A stretch of 64,000 nt of DNA from the NCBI GenBank assembly GCA_015680905.1, contig CM027377.1, positions 22,282,501-22,346,500 of the forward strand, in the 5' to 3' direction. The notes beneath the pieces were generated by a model. The model was not told where the DNA came from. It did no database searches and saw nothing but the letters and a program-made list of their open reading frames with translations. The translations under genes and the position numbers were made by a program. This stretch comes from Coptis chinensis. Taxonomy: Eukaryota; Streptophyta; Magnoliopsida; Ranunculales; Ranunculaceae. Within the stretch, counting starts at the first letter, position 1, and the number at the start of each line of letters is the position of its first letter. Below, in pieces: positions 46,921-58,232 of the stretch.

Positions 46921-47794
46921 ATTGTGTAAATATATGTATAAGTATATGTTGTATTTTAGGGCTACTCACACCAACATTGTTTATAATGCTGACCTGATTT
47001 GCATGTTTGCTTATCGATTGTGTTCATTAAATGAACATAGTTGATAAGTCTTGACAGGTTTAGTGTTGAAGAAGGTTGGTTGCTGCTTGTGGTTTGCATT
47101 AGCGTCACATTCAGGATATGTTTTGTTTTCCCTTAAGGTGTAATAGATTTTAGTTGAGACAAATGTTGTTTTGTATTTTCAGTTGTAATTACAATCAAAG
47201 AGTTGTTGAAAGGAGATTTGTAATTTAATCTTATTTGTGAGTTTTTGGTTATGAAGAGGACTTTTGTTTATTTAAAAAAATTTATTGGTTTTGAATTATC
47301 CACGTAATTAAATAGTTGATGGGTTTTTGGAAGTGGAAAGTGCATCACACCTCGAAAATCGAAGAGTCGGGAACAAATATTGTTTTTCCGATTTTGTCGA
47401 AATTCAGGGTGTGACAGCCACACACTCCATAGGGAGGGCTAAGGGTGGAATTTGAGCTGAGCGGCTCGGGCTCAGCTCGTTTATAGCTCACTTGAGCTCG
47501 CTCGTTTAGTTATATGAACCAAGCTCGAGCTTAGATTAAGGCTCGTCTATAAACGAGCCGAGCCCGAGTAACTCGCGAACCGGCTCGTCTAAATACACTA
47601 TAATAGAATAGTAGATTACGAATTAGTGGATCAACCAATAGTCCAAGTCCAGCTAGTAACCACTAAAGTTTAAACCAATACCCATACCCATGACCCAAGT
47701 TATATAGTTTAGCAACCCATCTTTCATTTTCAGGGTTTCATTCACGCCGCAAGAAAAGAATTATTCTTTGTAGGGTTTCACCAACAACAAAGGT

Positions 47795-47905
47795 TCTACT
47801 CTCTCTCTCTGACTCTCTCTCTCTCATCTTTCTTCCTAATAACACCAAGACAAGTTCACCACTCTCAGTCTCTCACTCTATTTTTTTTTTTTTTTTTTTT
47901 TTCTT
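47795..47905. repeat. (CT)n and poly(T) in the hAT 5' leader
   Basis: A CT-repeat at about 47798-47826 and a T-run at 47881-47902 lie upstream of the transposase, in its probable 5' untranslated leader. GTAAGTAATC at 48101 could be a leader intron donor. Confidence 0.7.
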
Positions 47906-48908
47906 TCTTTGGTTTTTGGTCATCCATTTTCTTTTAATTTATTGTTTGTGTTTGTACTGTGCAGGAATGGATTAGCTTATCCCTCTTTCTTGTCAACGTT
48001 TTTCTTCCCCCAATAACTGAAACAACCCCACTTTCCACAACTCATAAAACACTGGAGAAATCAAAGCAACAGATTTCAAACCATTACAAGAAACGTAAAC
48101 AAGTAAGTAATCAAAACAAGTCTTTATATCTATTTCCTCAAAAGTAGGAGTTGAATTTTCTTTTCTCATTTCGATCCCTTGAGTAATTTATAATTACTTT
48201 TCTCCTTCCTCTCTTAATTCAACAGTCAACACCATGTCATTGTTCATGTACGGTTGAATTTTAAATGTCATTGTTTCTGGAATAATCTGGAGCAGTATGC
48301 TTGTCCATTTTTAACATACAACATCATTTTCATTTTCTACAAAGCTTTTGTGCACACTCTGCGATGCAGGGGTTATACAGTACTTTGTGAGCCTCTTAAA
48401 TTATTAACAAACTTGTCAAATTAGGGGTTCCAGTTGTGAAGCCCAATTATTTTCTACTGCAAAATAGGACGGCACTATTATGTTCAACACTAGTTTTAAA
48501 ACTAACTACAAAGGGGATAGTTTCAAGTGGTGGGTCAACTCTAGCATGTAGTAAATGAAAGAAAATTGAAACAAAACCTGAAAAATAAGTAATGCCACGA
48601 CTAATTTCGTTGAGAAATTGATCGATTGATTCTTTTAACATGGTCTGGTAGTTTTCACCGATTAGTACAGTTGGTTATAGTTGGTTGTGGTTGTGTTGAG
48701 ACTTGAGACTAATTCCATTTTTGAATGGGTGAGAGAAAGTGATTTTCAGACTGGCTTCTTAGCTTCTTTCAATTCATTCTCGGTTGAAATCTTGTAATTG
48801 TTTATTTTTTCTAGGGACGCATAAATTGATTGTTTATTTCTTGTGATTGATTGTTCCTTTTTTTACTTTCTTCTTAAAAACTGATTGGTTTGAAACTTTT
48901 GACTAGAT

Positions 48909-51001
48909 ATGTCTGATTTGCAACCTGAACTTGTTTCAAGTACGCCTTTACAAACGCCAAGCACTTCTACTACTGAACATCAAAGTGGAGTAACACAGCA
49001 AGAAATTTCACACGAACAACACAAACAATCTGAGAATCCAGAGAAGAGGGTTATGGCCAAGACATCCGTTGTTTGGAAGGAATTTATAGAAGTAATTGTC
49101 GAAGGCGTAAAGAAGGTTGAATGTAAACATTGCAAGCTGAGGCTTTCTTATATTGATGGGGGGCCAACAAGTCATCTTAAAAGGCACATACCTATTTATA
49201 TACCTCGTATTGCTGTGATTTCTGGTCAAGGTAAAGTTCCTAAACAATCTCTTTTGTCATTTGATAGTCATGATGGTTTGACTACATATAAGTTTGATCA
49301 ACAAAAAGCAATAGATATTTTAGCAAAAGCCATCATTGCGCATGAGTATCCTTTTAAGATGGTAGAACATGAATTGTTTGTGCTATTTTGTAAAGTTCTC
49401 AATCCTTATTTTGATCCAATTAATCGCAAACCTATTAGAGATTACTGTTTGAAAGTCTATGAATGTGAGAAGTCAAAGTTGAGGTCAACATTGGGAAATG
49501 TTGGGAAGATTGGTTTAACATCTGATTTGTGGACCTCTAACCAAACCGTTGGTTATATGTGCCTCACCGGTCACTTTGTGGACTCAGAGTGGAAGCTCCA
49601 AAAGCGTGTCTTGAGCTTTTGTTACTTGCCACCTCCTCACAATGGAGTTAACATTGTTGATTGCATTTTTCAATGTCTTAGTGTGTGGGGGATCGAGGAA
49701 AAAGTGTCTTCCATTACACTTGATAATTCCTCTGCAAACGATGCAGCTGTTACTAGCCTCTTGACTAGTTTTGGAGAGAACCTTTATTTTGGTGGTAAAA
49801 TATTCCATGTTAGGTGTTGTGCACATATTCTGAATCTTATGGTGCAAGATGGCTTGAAAGAGATCAAACGTGTTGTGGAGAATGTTCGTGAAAGTGTGAA
49901 GTATGTCACATTGACCCCTTCACGACTTCACAAGTTTAATGAGATTGTGAAACAATTGAAGTTGACAACCACCCAATCTTTGGTTCTGGATGTATCCACT
50001 AGGTGGAACTCAACATATGACATGTTGAGGTCTGCACTTCTCTTTAAAGAAGTCTTTCCAAGGTACAAGGTTAGAGACTCTCAATATGAGTGGTTACCAT
50101 CTGAGGATAAATGGGCAAGAGCTTCGGAGGTATGCAGGTTTTTGAAGATCTTTAATGATGCAACAAAAGCATTTTCTGGTCAATTCTATCCTACTTCTAA
50201 TCTTTTTTTTTCCGAAATTTGGAAGATAAAAAGATCTTGTTGCAAATGTCGATGGATACTAGAGAATGGATGGCTCGTATGGTAAAAGCCATGAAAGACA
50301 AATTTGATAAATATTGGGAAGAATGCAACCTTTTGATGGCAATAGGTGCTGCCCTAGACCCCCGAAACAAATTGAAATATATCGAGTATGCTTTTAACAA
50401 ACTTTATCCCACCCAAACTGCTGAAGATAAACTTAAAGTTGTTCGTGATTCAATGATTGAACTTTTTGAGGATTATGTATCCAAAGAAGCAGAGGGGTAA
50501 AATTAACCAAGAGAGTGGAGCTAGAAGTAGCAGCTCAAGTGAGATAGCCGAGTCGAGGTGTGAATTTGAAATGTGGGCCACGGAAACAAATTATGTTCAA
50601 TCAAATGCTAAGTCTGAGATAGAAGTGCATTTGGAAGAAGGCATCTATGTTGGCTGTGATGGTACTTTTGATGTTCTAAACTGGTGGAAAGCAAACACTT
50701 TGAAGTTTCGGATCCTTTCAAAAATGGCTCGGGACATTCTTTCGATCCCGGTGACTTCGGTGGCTTATGAGAGTGCCTTTAGTGCTGCTGGTAGAGTCAT
50801 TGATGATCATCGAAGTTCATTGAATGCGGAAACAATAGAAGCATTGGTTTGTATCGGAGATTGGTTGCGAACTGAATTTAGGATTGGCAAATCTGTGAAT
50901 GTAAGTATATATTTTTTTTATATGTAAGTTCAATATTACTAAAACTTTAGTGCATTAAATACACTCATAGTGGTGCTTGCTTTGCAGGGTCAGGCCACAT
51001 A
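48909..51001 (+). pseudogene. hAT transposase (BED finger, RNase H-like core, dimerisation domain)
   Basis: The ATG at 48909 opens 458 codons: a low-complexity N-terminus; a BED zinc finger with WKEFIEV, VECKHC and HLKRH (residues ~57-93); then catalytic-core landmarks LTSDLWTSNQ, ITLDNSSANDAA and VRCCAHILNLMVQDGL; then VLDVSTRWNSTYDML. A 1-base shift in the A-run near 50225-50233 changes the frame to one with EKFDKYW-type EECNLLMAIGAALDPRNKLK (to 50499). A second shift near 50498 leads to LNWWKANTLKFRILSKMARD and VAYESAFSAAGRVIDDHRSS, the C-terminal dimerisation domain. A GTAAGT..CAG intron at 50899-50987 would give a GQAT end. Two frame breaks make this copy inactive although it is otherwise well kept. 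It is close to the RICESLEEPER/ZBED group. Confidence 0.9.
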
Positions 51002-51185
51002 GCTTCATTTGCTCCACGCCTCCACTATTGCAAAGGTGCTTCTTCTAATCCTAATCACCATTTGTATTTTGTTTTGTAAAATAAATGTAAGTTGTCCTTT
51101 ACTTTACTGGTTGTCTAGTAATTATAATGCTTTCTATAGTTAATGTTTTTGTATATTAATTGTTGCTAAACAAATTATTGAACAT

Positions 51186-51349
51186 GACCTTGATTCCTTT
51201 TTGTGCAGACTGGTATTGATTCTTTTTTGTGTAGATGGGCCTGGCCTTGATTCGTTTTTGTGCAGACTGGCCTTGATTCTTTTTTGTGTAGATTAGCCTG
51301 GCCTTGATCCCATTTTGTGCATATTGGGCTTCATTCTTTTTTGTGTAGA
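51186..51349. repeat. ~35-bp minisatellite in the hAT 3' region
   Basis: Five or six copies of CCTTGATTCTTTTTTGTG followed by TAGACTGG-like bases. They lie downstream of the transposase stop. Confidence 0.85.
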
Positions 51350-51949
51350 CTAAAGCTTCAAATGTGTGATAGTGGGAAAGCTTGTCCAAGTTACCAAGTA
51401 GATTGAACTGGGATCAAAGTGGTGCCCACCTTTTGTTATTTTTTTTTCCTTAAAATTCCACAGACCAAATCTTGTACTTATGATCTTTTAAGACATCTAA
51501 AGATGTTTTTGACTTTTTGGTATGAAATGTTGGTATGTCAATCAGTTCAGTTCAGTTATGAATGTAAGTCAGTAATGGTAGTATGTCAGTTAGTTATATG
51601 ACTGTAAGTCAGTAAGTGGTTGCCTGGTTGGGAGTCTTTTTATTTTGTACTGCATAATCAGATTTCAAGCCTAGCAAGCTTCAGACAATGACTTATAATT
51701 TATGAATGTGGGCTATTTAATTTTGTATTGCATATTCAGATTTCAAGCCTGACAAGCTCGTATAACAAACGAGCTTGAGCTTGGCTCGAGCTCGTTTGGT
51801 TAAACAAGCTTATTGAGCTCGAGCCGAGCTTTCAATATATCATTTGAGCCGAGCTCAAGCCTATTTTAAAGCTCGCCACTAAACTCGAGCCGAGCCTGAG
51901 CACACTAAAGCTCGGCTCGATTAGCTCGAATTCCACCCTTAGGGAGGGC

Positions 51950-52456
51950 CCGGTTACCTGAATGGTGCACTAACCAATATATGGAAGTGTAAGAAAGTGC
52001 ACCAAACAACAAAATGAGCCGTTTATAGTCAGATACTCGAGACTTTAACAAATAACTGGATATATATATATATATACCCTGCAGTTTTCTATATATCAAC
52101 AACCTGAAGAGTTGTGGGTCTTTCCATAAATAAATAACATGGAATACACCCCCAAACAGAATCAAGCACCAAGATTTTCTACGATGCAACTTAGTGAAAT
52201 GAAAGCAAAGTCTGATAGATTTAGAACGTAACCGAGCATGCACCTTCTTCTTCATCTTTGAACGAGAGGGTGTCCAAGTGAATGATCGTTAGAAAATGGA
52301 TGTTTGTGGAAGATATGTTGGATATGGATAAGTTTTAGAAGTAAGGAATGGAAGAAATGAGAATGTGGGTTTAGCACAAAACTCATTCATTGTGTAGGTG
52401 GGAACTGTCTCAATTATGAAAATGACGGTGTTAAGTGCGTTTCCCTTGGGAATTAT
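51950..52456. other. Athila internal segment right of the hAT
   Basis: Resumes the Athila-like interior. It holds a further PPT-like word CACCCCCAAACAG (52149) and a TA repeat (52061-52077). No recognised domain. Confidence 0.5.
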
Positions 52457-53312
52457 TTATGTATTAGGAGGATTTAAAAAATCATTAAGCACAGGAGAAG
52501 CAAGAGGGTCAAGCGCAAACTCAAGGTTCCTTTGAAAAGGTGTAGGGCGGGGAACATTGATGGAAGGTGAATGAGTGACAGGATGATATGAAGTAGGTAA
52601 ATGGCGCTCACCTAATGCTCTCAGTTCTAGATCATCAGAATCTTTAAGATATGCAAGACATTCCTCAATAGGTGGGCTAGAAGAATCACTAGGATAAAGG
52701 GTGAAAAATTCTTCTTCTGTCATGGCGTTGAGGGATGAATGCATGTTGATAAGTGGGGACTCGCGAGGTGGCAAAGAAGAGTTGCAAAAGAGTTAAAGGA
52801 AATCTTCCTCGATTTCATCTATGTCCAGGGAGTCCTTGTCGAAATTAGAACTTCCAAAGGAAAGGAATTTGTTCATCTGCTTAACAAGAAACGTGTTTTT
52901 GAAATAATCTTGAGCTAGGCTCTTGATCATACTAACCTCTCTGTCGATAGTCGTATCTGGTAACTATTTCATCATTTTAAAAACATTTACCTCAACAAAA
53001 AGATGGCCAAAAGACAAGGACATCGATCCATCGCGGCAGTTTATAAGCGCATTAGCAGTTGCCAAGAATGGGTGCCCTAAAATGATCGGAACAGAGTCGT
53101 TAGCGACTTTTGTATCGAGGATAACAAAATCCGCAGGATAGTAGAAATCGTGAACTTTAACAAGCACATTTTTAACTACACCCTTAGGATACTTGATAGA
53201 CCTATCAGCTAATTGCAACATCATTTTTGTAGGTTGCATCTCCTATAGACTTATTTGTTTATATAAATAATAAGGGAGTAAGTTAACACTCGCCCCCAGG
53301 TCTAATAAAGCA
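52457..53312 (-). pseudogene. Athila aspartic protease and linker
   Basis: On the minus strand the active-site motif DLGASV (53302-53285) is followed by NLLPYYLYKQ, an in-frame TAG, and then the open frame 53239-52964 with YPKGVVKNVLVKVHDFYYPA and IILGHPFLATANALINC, the retropepsin pattern of Ty3/gypsy Athila elements. An open linker, 52774-52457, continues (TEEEFFTLYPSDSSSPPIEE). RT should come next but the sequence ends in non-coding DNA. Confidence 0.85.
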
Positions 53313-53658
53313 GTGGTCGTGTGAGTATCTCCTAAGGTGCATTGTACAGTAGGACGATCAGGGTCCTTGTACTTAACGATTCCATTATGTTCTGATAAAG
53401 TTGGAAACTATTCAGTTAAAAAGGCGTCTTTAGAAATATTTGTCTTACGTCTTTTAGTGCCAACTCTTTGAGAAACCTAGCATGGTGAGGTAAGTTTTTA
53501 ATTGCTTCCAGAAAAGATAAGTTTATCGTTAGATTTTTAAAAACTTCCCTAATCTCGTCAAAATTTGTATCCTTGTTTAACATAGCTAATCTCTGAGGAA
53601 ACGGTGGTTTATCTCTATATTTAGCATATGGATCAACAGGATGTTTAACCTTGGCTTT

Positions 53659-55229
53659 CTATTTCTTAGGTTGTGGTTTAACTGGTACCTCTACAGGGGT
53701 AGGATCTTCAGTTTCTATTTCGGTATCTTGAATAATATCTGGTGTAGAGACTACTGGTGGGGTAACTATAGGCATAGTTACGTTGTTATCAACCACTCTG
53801 CCAGAACAGAGAGTGGTGATGGCATTTAGCTCACCTACGTTTCCATTTTCATTACTAGTATTACCGTTTACCTCAAAGGCTGTGTTTGTTGTTTTAGGAT
53901 TAGGTATCGCTTGACCTGGAAACACACCTTTGGGTTGTACTTTCTCTTGTGCTAACTGTTGTAAGGAAAGTTGGATAGCTTGTAAAATCTGTTGTTGGGA
54001 TTGCATAAAGGCGTCGAAACGATCTGGTTGTGGAGGAGTGTTAGCTATAGGTTGTGTGACAGGAACTATGTCACGTTGATTACTAATGAGTGGATTTTGA
54101 TAGTTATTATTTACCAGAACAATACCTCTATTAGCATTATAATTATTATTGTAATAATTATTATAATTCCCTTGTCCTTGTCCTTGCCTCGGTGGAGATT
54201 GGTTGTAATTGTTTGTTGGCCTAACATTTTGGTTATTAAACCTTGGAAGTTGTTGATTATTTCGCCAACCGAAGTTGGTGTTTTGTCGCCAAGGTGCGTT
54301 AGGTTCGCTAATAATGGAACAAACATTATCTTGTTGTGATTGGTGTTGTTCATAGGCGAGAGGACAATAAGAGTCAGGATGCTCTAGACTCAAACAGAAA
54401 TTACATGGATTAGAGTTGACATTCATGACGGGGATAGGCTTTTGTTGAACAGAAATAACCTCTACCATTTTAGTGAGAGATTTGATTAAATTTTTAAGCT
54501 CAGAATCGGTTTAATCTCAAACATACCGGCGGCCTTAACTGTTGAAGAAGAACTAGTGGAGCGGGAGATATCGTCACTACCCCCCCCCCCCCTCCCCCAG
54601 TTATTATTACGCTTTGTTTGATCTTCTAGAAATTTATAAGCTTCTAAGGCTCCCTTACTGAGGAAACTACCCCCATTCATTATGTCAAGCACCTCTTTGT
54701 GGTGGTGTAACAGTCCCTTGAAAAAGGCACGAACTAACGTGTCTTTCGCGAGGTTATGGTATGGACACTCTATAAGAAGATCAGTGAAACGATTCCAAGC
54801 CTCTGAAAATTATTCATGAGGATTCTGTCGAAAGAAATGAATCTTGGAAAGCATTTCATCTGTCTTCAGTGGTGGGTAAAAATGTTCCATAAATAGTTGA
54901 ACAAGTTTGGCCCATGAGTCCACAGAATTAGGTGCTTGGGCAGTTAACCAAGACGCTGCCTTATCGGCTAAGGTGAAAGGAAATGCCCTCAGTTTAATTT
55001 GTTCAGCACCAACCGTAGGATGGTGGAATGTAGTAAGGACTTGGTCAATCCTACGCATGTGCTGATAAGGTTTTTCATGGTCTAACCCATGAAAAACGGG
55101 TAGCAAATTAAATATATTTGGGGGGATTCGGAAATCCCCCACTGGGTCTGATAGAACGATGCAAGATTTTGGGCTATTGTTTAAAGCTTTGTAAAAGTCA
55201 GAGAGAGGAGACTCTCTTTCTTCAGCCAT
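53659..55229 (-). pseudogene. Athila gag (capsid and zinc knuckle)
   Basis: The minus-strand ATG at 55229 begins MAEERESPLSDFYKALN. The capsid follows with FHGLDHEKPYQHMRRIDQVL, LRAFPFTLADKAASWLTAQA and FMEHFYPPLKTDEMLSKIHF. An in-frame TAA interrupts at about 54811, and a 13-C run at 54580-54592 disrupts the frame after GGSFLSKGALEAYKFLEDQ. The frame 54468-53659 has the CX2CX4HX4C knuckle CNFCLSLEHPDSYC and an Asn/Gln-rich tail. The 5' LTR lies about 600 bp upstream. The product would form virus-like particles around the element RNA, but this copy is broken. Confidence 0.88.
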
Positions 55230-55831
55230 TATATTAGGTGTGGTGTGTGGTATACTAGATAGGTGTGTGTGTTGACGTTCACGATAGATTACGTTAGTCG
55301 TTTTTTCTCTACCTGACCTTAATCTTATGCAAGGCTAAGTCCAATATTGAAGAAACACGACAACAATCAAAACAACCCTGATATGCTAGTATAAGAACTC
55401 CTCTAACAGAAGATTCGAGGAGTGGAAGAAAGAAGTGCCTGAGTGCCTCCTTGCTTCGCTTATGAATAGTGTCTTGTTTACGCAAGCTCATTGTGTGTAA
55501 CAAGTTAGAAACACAGAATAACTTGAAGAAATGGAAGTTTGAACTAACCAGTGAAAATCGGGAGGTTCAAGAAGAGGGGCACCGTCGCTTCGCCGAATTA
55601 GCCTAGGTAGGTGTGGTCGCTTCCAGTCCAACCTGGAGTTCCGTGTGCTTCAGTGGGGCGTTCGAGTTTTGCCTTGTATGGGCACGGGGCGCGCTCAGGC
55701 TTGTTCTTTGAAATTGTTTTAGTTTACGAACCAAGCAATCACTGTTAGAAACAAACAAGGGTGGGTGGGTTTAATGGGACTTTGAAAAGACTAACAATAC
55801 TAAAGGGAACTAAGATGGCAGCGGAGCCATT
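55230..55831. promoter_or_regulatory. Athila 5' untranslated leader and primer-binding site
   Basis: Between gag and the 5' LTR there is a non-coding leader. The minus-strand primer site ATGGCTCCGCTGCC (55830-55817) sits one base from the LTR end. A degenerate tRNA-Asp-type site fits (expected TGGCGCCGTTGCC). Confidence 0.65.
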
Positions 55832-57356
55832 TGATAATATGTAAAACGATAGTTTTACATACGACTAAGCGACGAGACTCAACCACGAGTAAAACTAAAG
55901 CTAGCTTAAGCTAAGGGTTTATCAAAGTTTTCTACTCTCGATGCTATCGCAATAGAGTTGGAGTAGAAGATTCGTTCCACTCCTAGTTCTTTAGAATTCA
56001 ATGTTTTCTAAGATTATCAATCTATCCAAAGTTAATGAGAGTATGATGGAAATTATACTACGATGTGAATTATACTAACAAGATACAATAATTCAAACTA
56101 CGGAATTTCTAATTTGACTATATGATAAGGAATTAGAGGGGATTGATTCCACCTTAACTCGACTTAATTAACTAGCGAAGATTCGTCGTGATCCAAATTT
56201 CAATGCTTTCGCATAACAAAATGGTATTTCTAATCCCTAATTATTCATGGAAATCTCTACCAAATAATAACTAGCATGTGAAGCAATCAAACCCATTCTC
56301 ATGGTGAACTAATTACTTTTTAGAATTGAATAGATTATCACGACGATTTCTAAGCTAACAAAATCAAGTTTTCGTCAAGGCTTCCTCAAACCCCTTTAAT
56401 AGAGGTTTAGCCTTGAGTCATTAAACTATCATTTCTATACGAATTTAAGCAAGACATGATATAAAGATTGTAAATTTACTAATTTGAACTATAATTATGA
56501 TTTAACTAATTATCAAATGAAGACAACCTAATTTATGAATTTAAAACAACTAAAACTAAATAAGAATTTAATCAAATAACTAAATTGAGATGAAAACTAA
56601 TACTTTATTATAAAACTAATAGTGATTCTAAATAATAATCTACTTTTATTCTAACACTAATTAATTGAAAGGTAAAAACTAGATCTAAAACAAGCTATTG
56701 AAACTAATTAATGGAGTCTAAAACTAGATCTAAAAATTATTGGCTAATGGTTACCTAAAAACTAGAATAACTTAAGAGCTAACTCTTCTCTCCTCAAATG
56801 GAGGAAACCAGATCCACATTTTCGTGCATACAGGCTGAGGAGCCATATTTTAGGCCGGAAAATCGAGCCCAAAACCCAATCTCTTCAGTCCACAAAGACC
56901 TTTTCAGCTGGATTTGACTTCAGCAGACTTTTTGTCCACTTCTGATCCTCTGATTGGGTCAAGGCTTGGGCTATTGGAAATTTCTTTCTGAGTCGGTCGT
57001 TTTGACATAAAGTAGGCCCAATTCCGAGCTCTGAGTCCAAAGATAAGGTCTTCGGAAGTTCTGTTAACTTTTGTGCGCTATTTCTGCCCGTGTTGACTTT
57101 GACTTTTCAGCTTTGACCGGGATTTAAAAAAGGATTTTTCTCCTTGAATCTTGGCCTTTAATCACGTAACTTCTTTAAGAACCAACACTTCGCTCCTTTA
57201 TCTCATAAAAGTGACACATTTTCGCGACATAATCGACTCCAATGCCCGAAATACATAAAAACACGTAATCAGCATTAACTCTTATTTATTACTCGCATAA
57301 TTGGTCTAAAAGTATTATTGTTAATGGGTTAAAACTACTGTTTTGGGCTCTTATCA
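55832..57356 (-). repeat. 5' LTR of the Athila-like element
   Basis: 1525 bp, TGATAATATG...GGGCTCTTATCA, the partner of 32843-34359. Confidence 0.95.
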
Positions 57357-57413
57357 GGTAATACCTTTGACGATAGTTATTGTCTGTTGGGTAAAGTCGT
57401 TCTTTTTGTAATG
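57357..57413. repeat. CACTA-type sub-terminal repeats, fourth block
   Basis: GGTAATACCTTTGACGATAG and TTATTGTCTGTTGGG match the repeat wording at 31.7 and 32.7 kb. They continue the block cut at 32842. The last bases TTCTTTTTGTAATG may be a decayed TAGTG end. Confidence 0.5.
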
Positions 57414-58232
57414 ATTTCTTATGTTGATAGATTGAAGTACGTTTAGTTGGCTAGTGAGACTGTAATAAGAATATGCAAAATTAACAATGATGATTTTTTA
57501 GCTTTCATTAGTTGTGACTTAATTGAGAAAAAGAGTTGGGTTCAAAAACAATAAAGAGCAATACCGTCTTTACAATTGTTTTGTCCTGGGGCTGTAATTA
57601 TCTGTCGAACCAAACTATAACCCATAAAATGTAATATTGTCCTATTGGCATGGCCTGTTCTCTCATAACATATAAGCACTACAATGATGATGACCTTTGT
57701 TTTTTTGTCTTTCACAATTGAACAACTGCCGTAATGAAAGCACCGACCTCCATCGGTCAAGTAATTCACCCCCTTAAAATCCCCATGGTCTTCTTATTAT
57801 AATAACTTTGGTGTTTTTCATCTTCTTACCTCCAATAAATAAAACTTTCAACTATATTTCATGCGTCATTTTAAGCGCACACAGGTTTCTAAAACAATCT
57901 TGTAAGGACCTATATATGTTAGAAGTTAGTGCTTGAGTAACATGAGAAAGCAACATCAGTGAATTAGTTGCTGAGCTTTTGAGAAATTGAGAATAATATA
58001 ATAGTGAGTGAATTAGATCGTCTCCTAAGTCTTGTGTTCACTGCTACTTAGCTACTTATTTGTGTGTACGTGGTCTTGTTATATATTGCTTGTGATTCGA
58101 ATTGGTTTCCGCATTGCGCAACAGGTAAATTGGCGTACTGATTGAGGTAACGTAAGAAGTTATACAAAGCAAATATGAAAAGGATGTGCACTTATGATCA
58201 TGATCGAAAAGTAGATAGAATAAGTTGTATGT
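57414..58232. other. non-coding stretch
   Basis: AT-rich, no gene recognised. CTAGTG at 57451-57456 is a second candidate CACTA end but lacks a partner. Confidence 0.45.

Larger units (their letters stand above)
44089..47416. mobile_element. 3.3-kb solo LTR, chromovirus (Tekay/Del)-like
   Basis: The unit starts TGTAATGCCCGTATTTG, ends CAGGGTGTGACA, and is flanked by a perfect 5-bp duplication GCCAC (44084-44088 and 47417-47421). The ends are nearly inverse (TGTxAxxCCC / GGGTGTGACA), as in Tekay/Del-type Ty3 LTRs, which are also this long. No gag-pol coding sequence was found inside, so a solo LTR left by LTR-LTR recombination fits best. A short non-autonomous element is the alternative. It is inserted in the Athila-like element 23 bp from the hAT. 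Confidence 0.75.
47440..51941 (+). mobile_element. hAT transposon, near-complete
   Basis: Terminal inverted repeats TAAGGGTGGAATTTGAGC and GCTCGAATTCCACCCTTA bound 4502 bp. An exact 8-bp target duplication GGGAGGGC lies at 47432-47439 and 51942-51949, the hAT hallmark. Both ends carry sub-terminal clusters of GAGCTCG and CTCGAGC words (47450-47590 and 51745-51925). A BED-finger transposase gene fills the centre. This unit is probably the parent form of short non-autonomous elements with the same ends. It is one of the younger insertions here. Confidence 0.95.
32843..57356 (-). mobile_element. Athila-like Ty3/gypsy element, nested insertions inside
   Basis: Two LTRs (32843-34359 and 55832-57356), both TGATAA...TTATCA, bound 24.5 kb. 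The flanking bases are TGTAA at the left and GGTAA at the right, a 5-bp duplication with one change. On the minus strand the primer site after the 5' LTR (ATGGCTCCGCTGCC, 55817-55830) resembles the tRNA-Asp site used by Athila-group elements, and GTTTGGGGGTGG just before the 3' LTR is the polypurine tract. gag, protease and a later env-position ORF are present, but I find no RT, RNase H or integrase. Removing the L1, the solo LTR and the hAT leaves about 8 kb of internal sequence. Confidence 0.88.
23732..57413. mobile_element. candidate gene-carrying CACTA element, heavily interrupted
   Basis: Four blocks of the same CCGACGG/CCGATGG/GACAG-type repeats bracket fragments of at least four host genes (24.7-31.4 kb). 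The last two blocks are separated by the Athila-like insertion, whose target duplication joins 32842 to 57357. The suggested ends, TACTAGAAGAAATC at 23732 and TTCTTTTTGTAATG ending at 57413, would be decayed CACTA termini. They do not match each other well and the flanking triplets differ. The unit is therefore an inference from the repeat blocks. Confidence 0.35.

Noticed and set aside
47959-48147. Small protein gene upstream of the hAT transposase
   Set aside because: Lies in the probable 5' leader, no family match, and begins without a good context; treated as leader.
34360-55831. RT or integrase of the Athila-like element
   Set aside because: The only RT-like motif (FADD near 37450) belongs to the L1 insertion; none fits Ty3/gypsy.
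24061-57456. CACTAGCACC at 24061 and CTAGTG at 57451-57456 as paired CACTA ends
   Set aside because: The repeat blocks would lie outside the left end, the TIRs differ after CACTAG, and the flanking triplets do not match.
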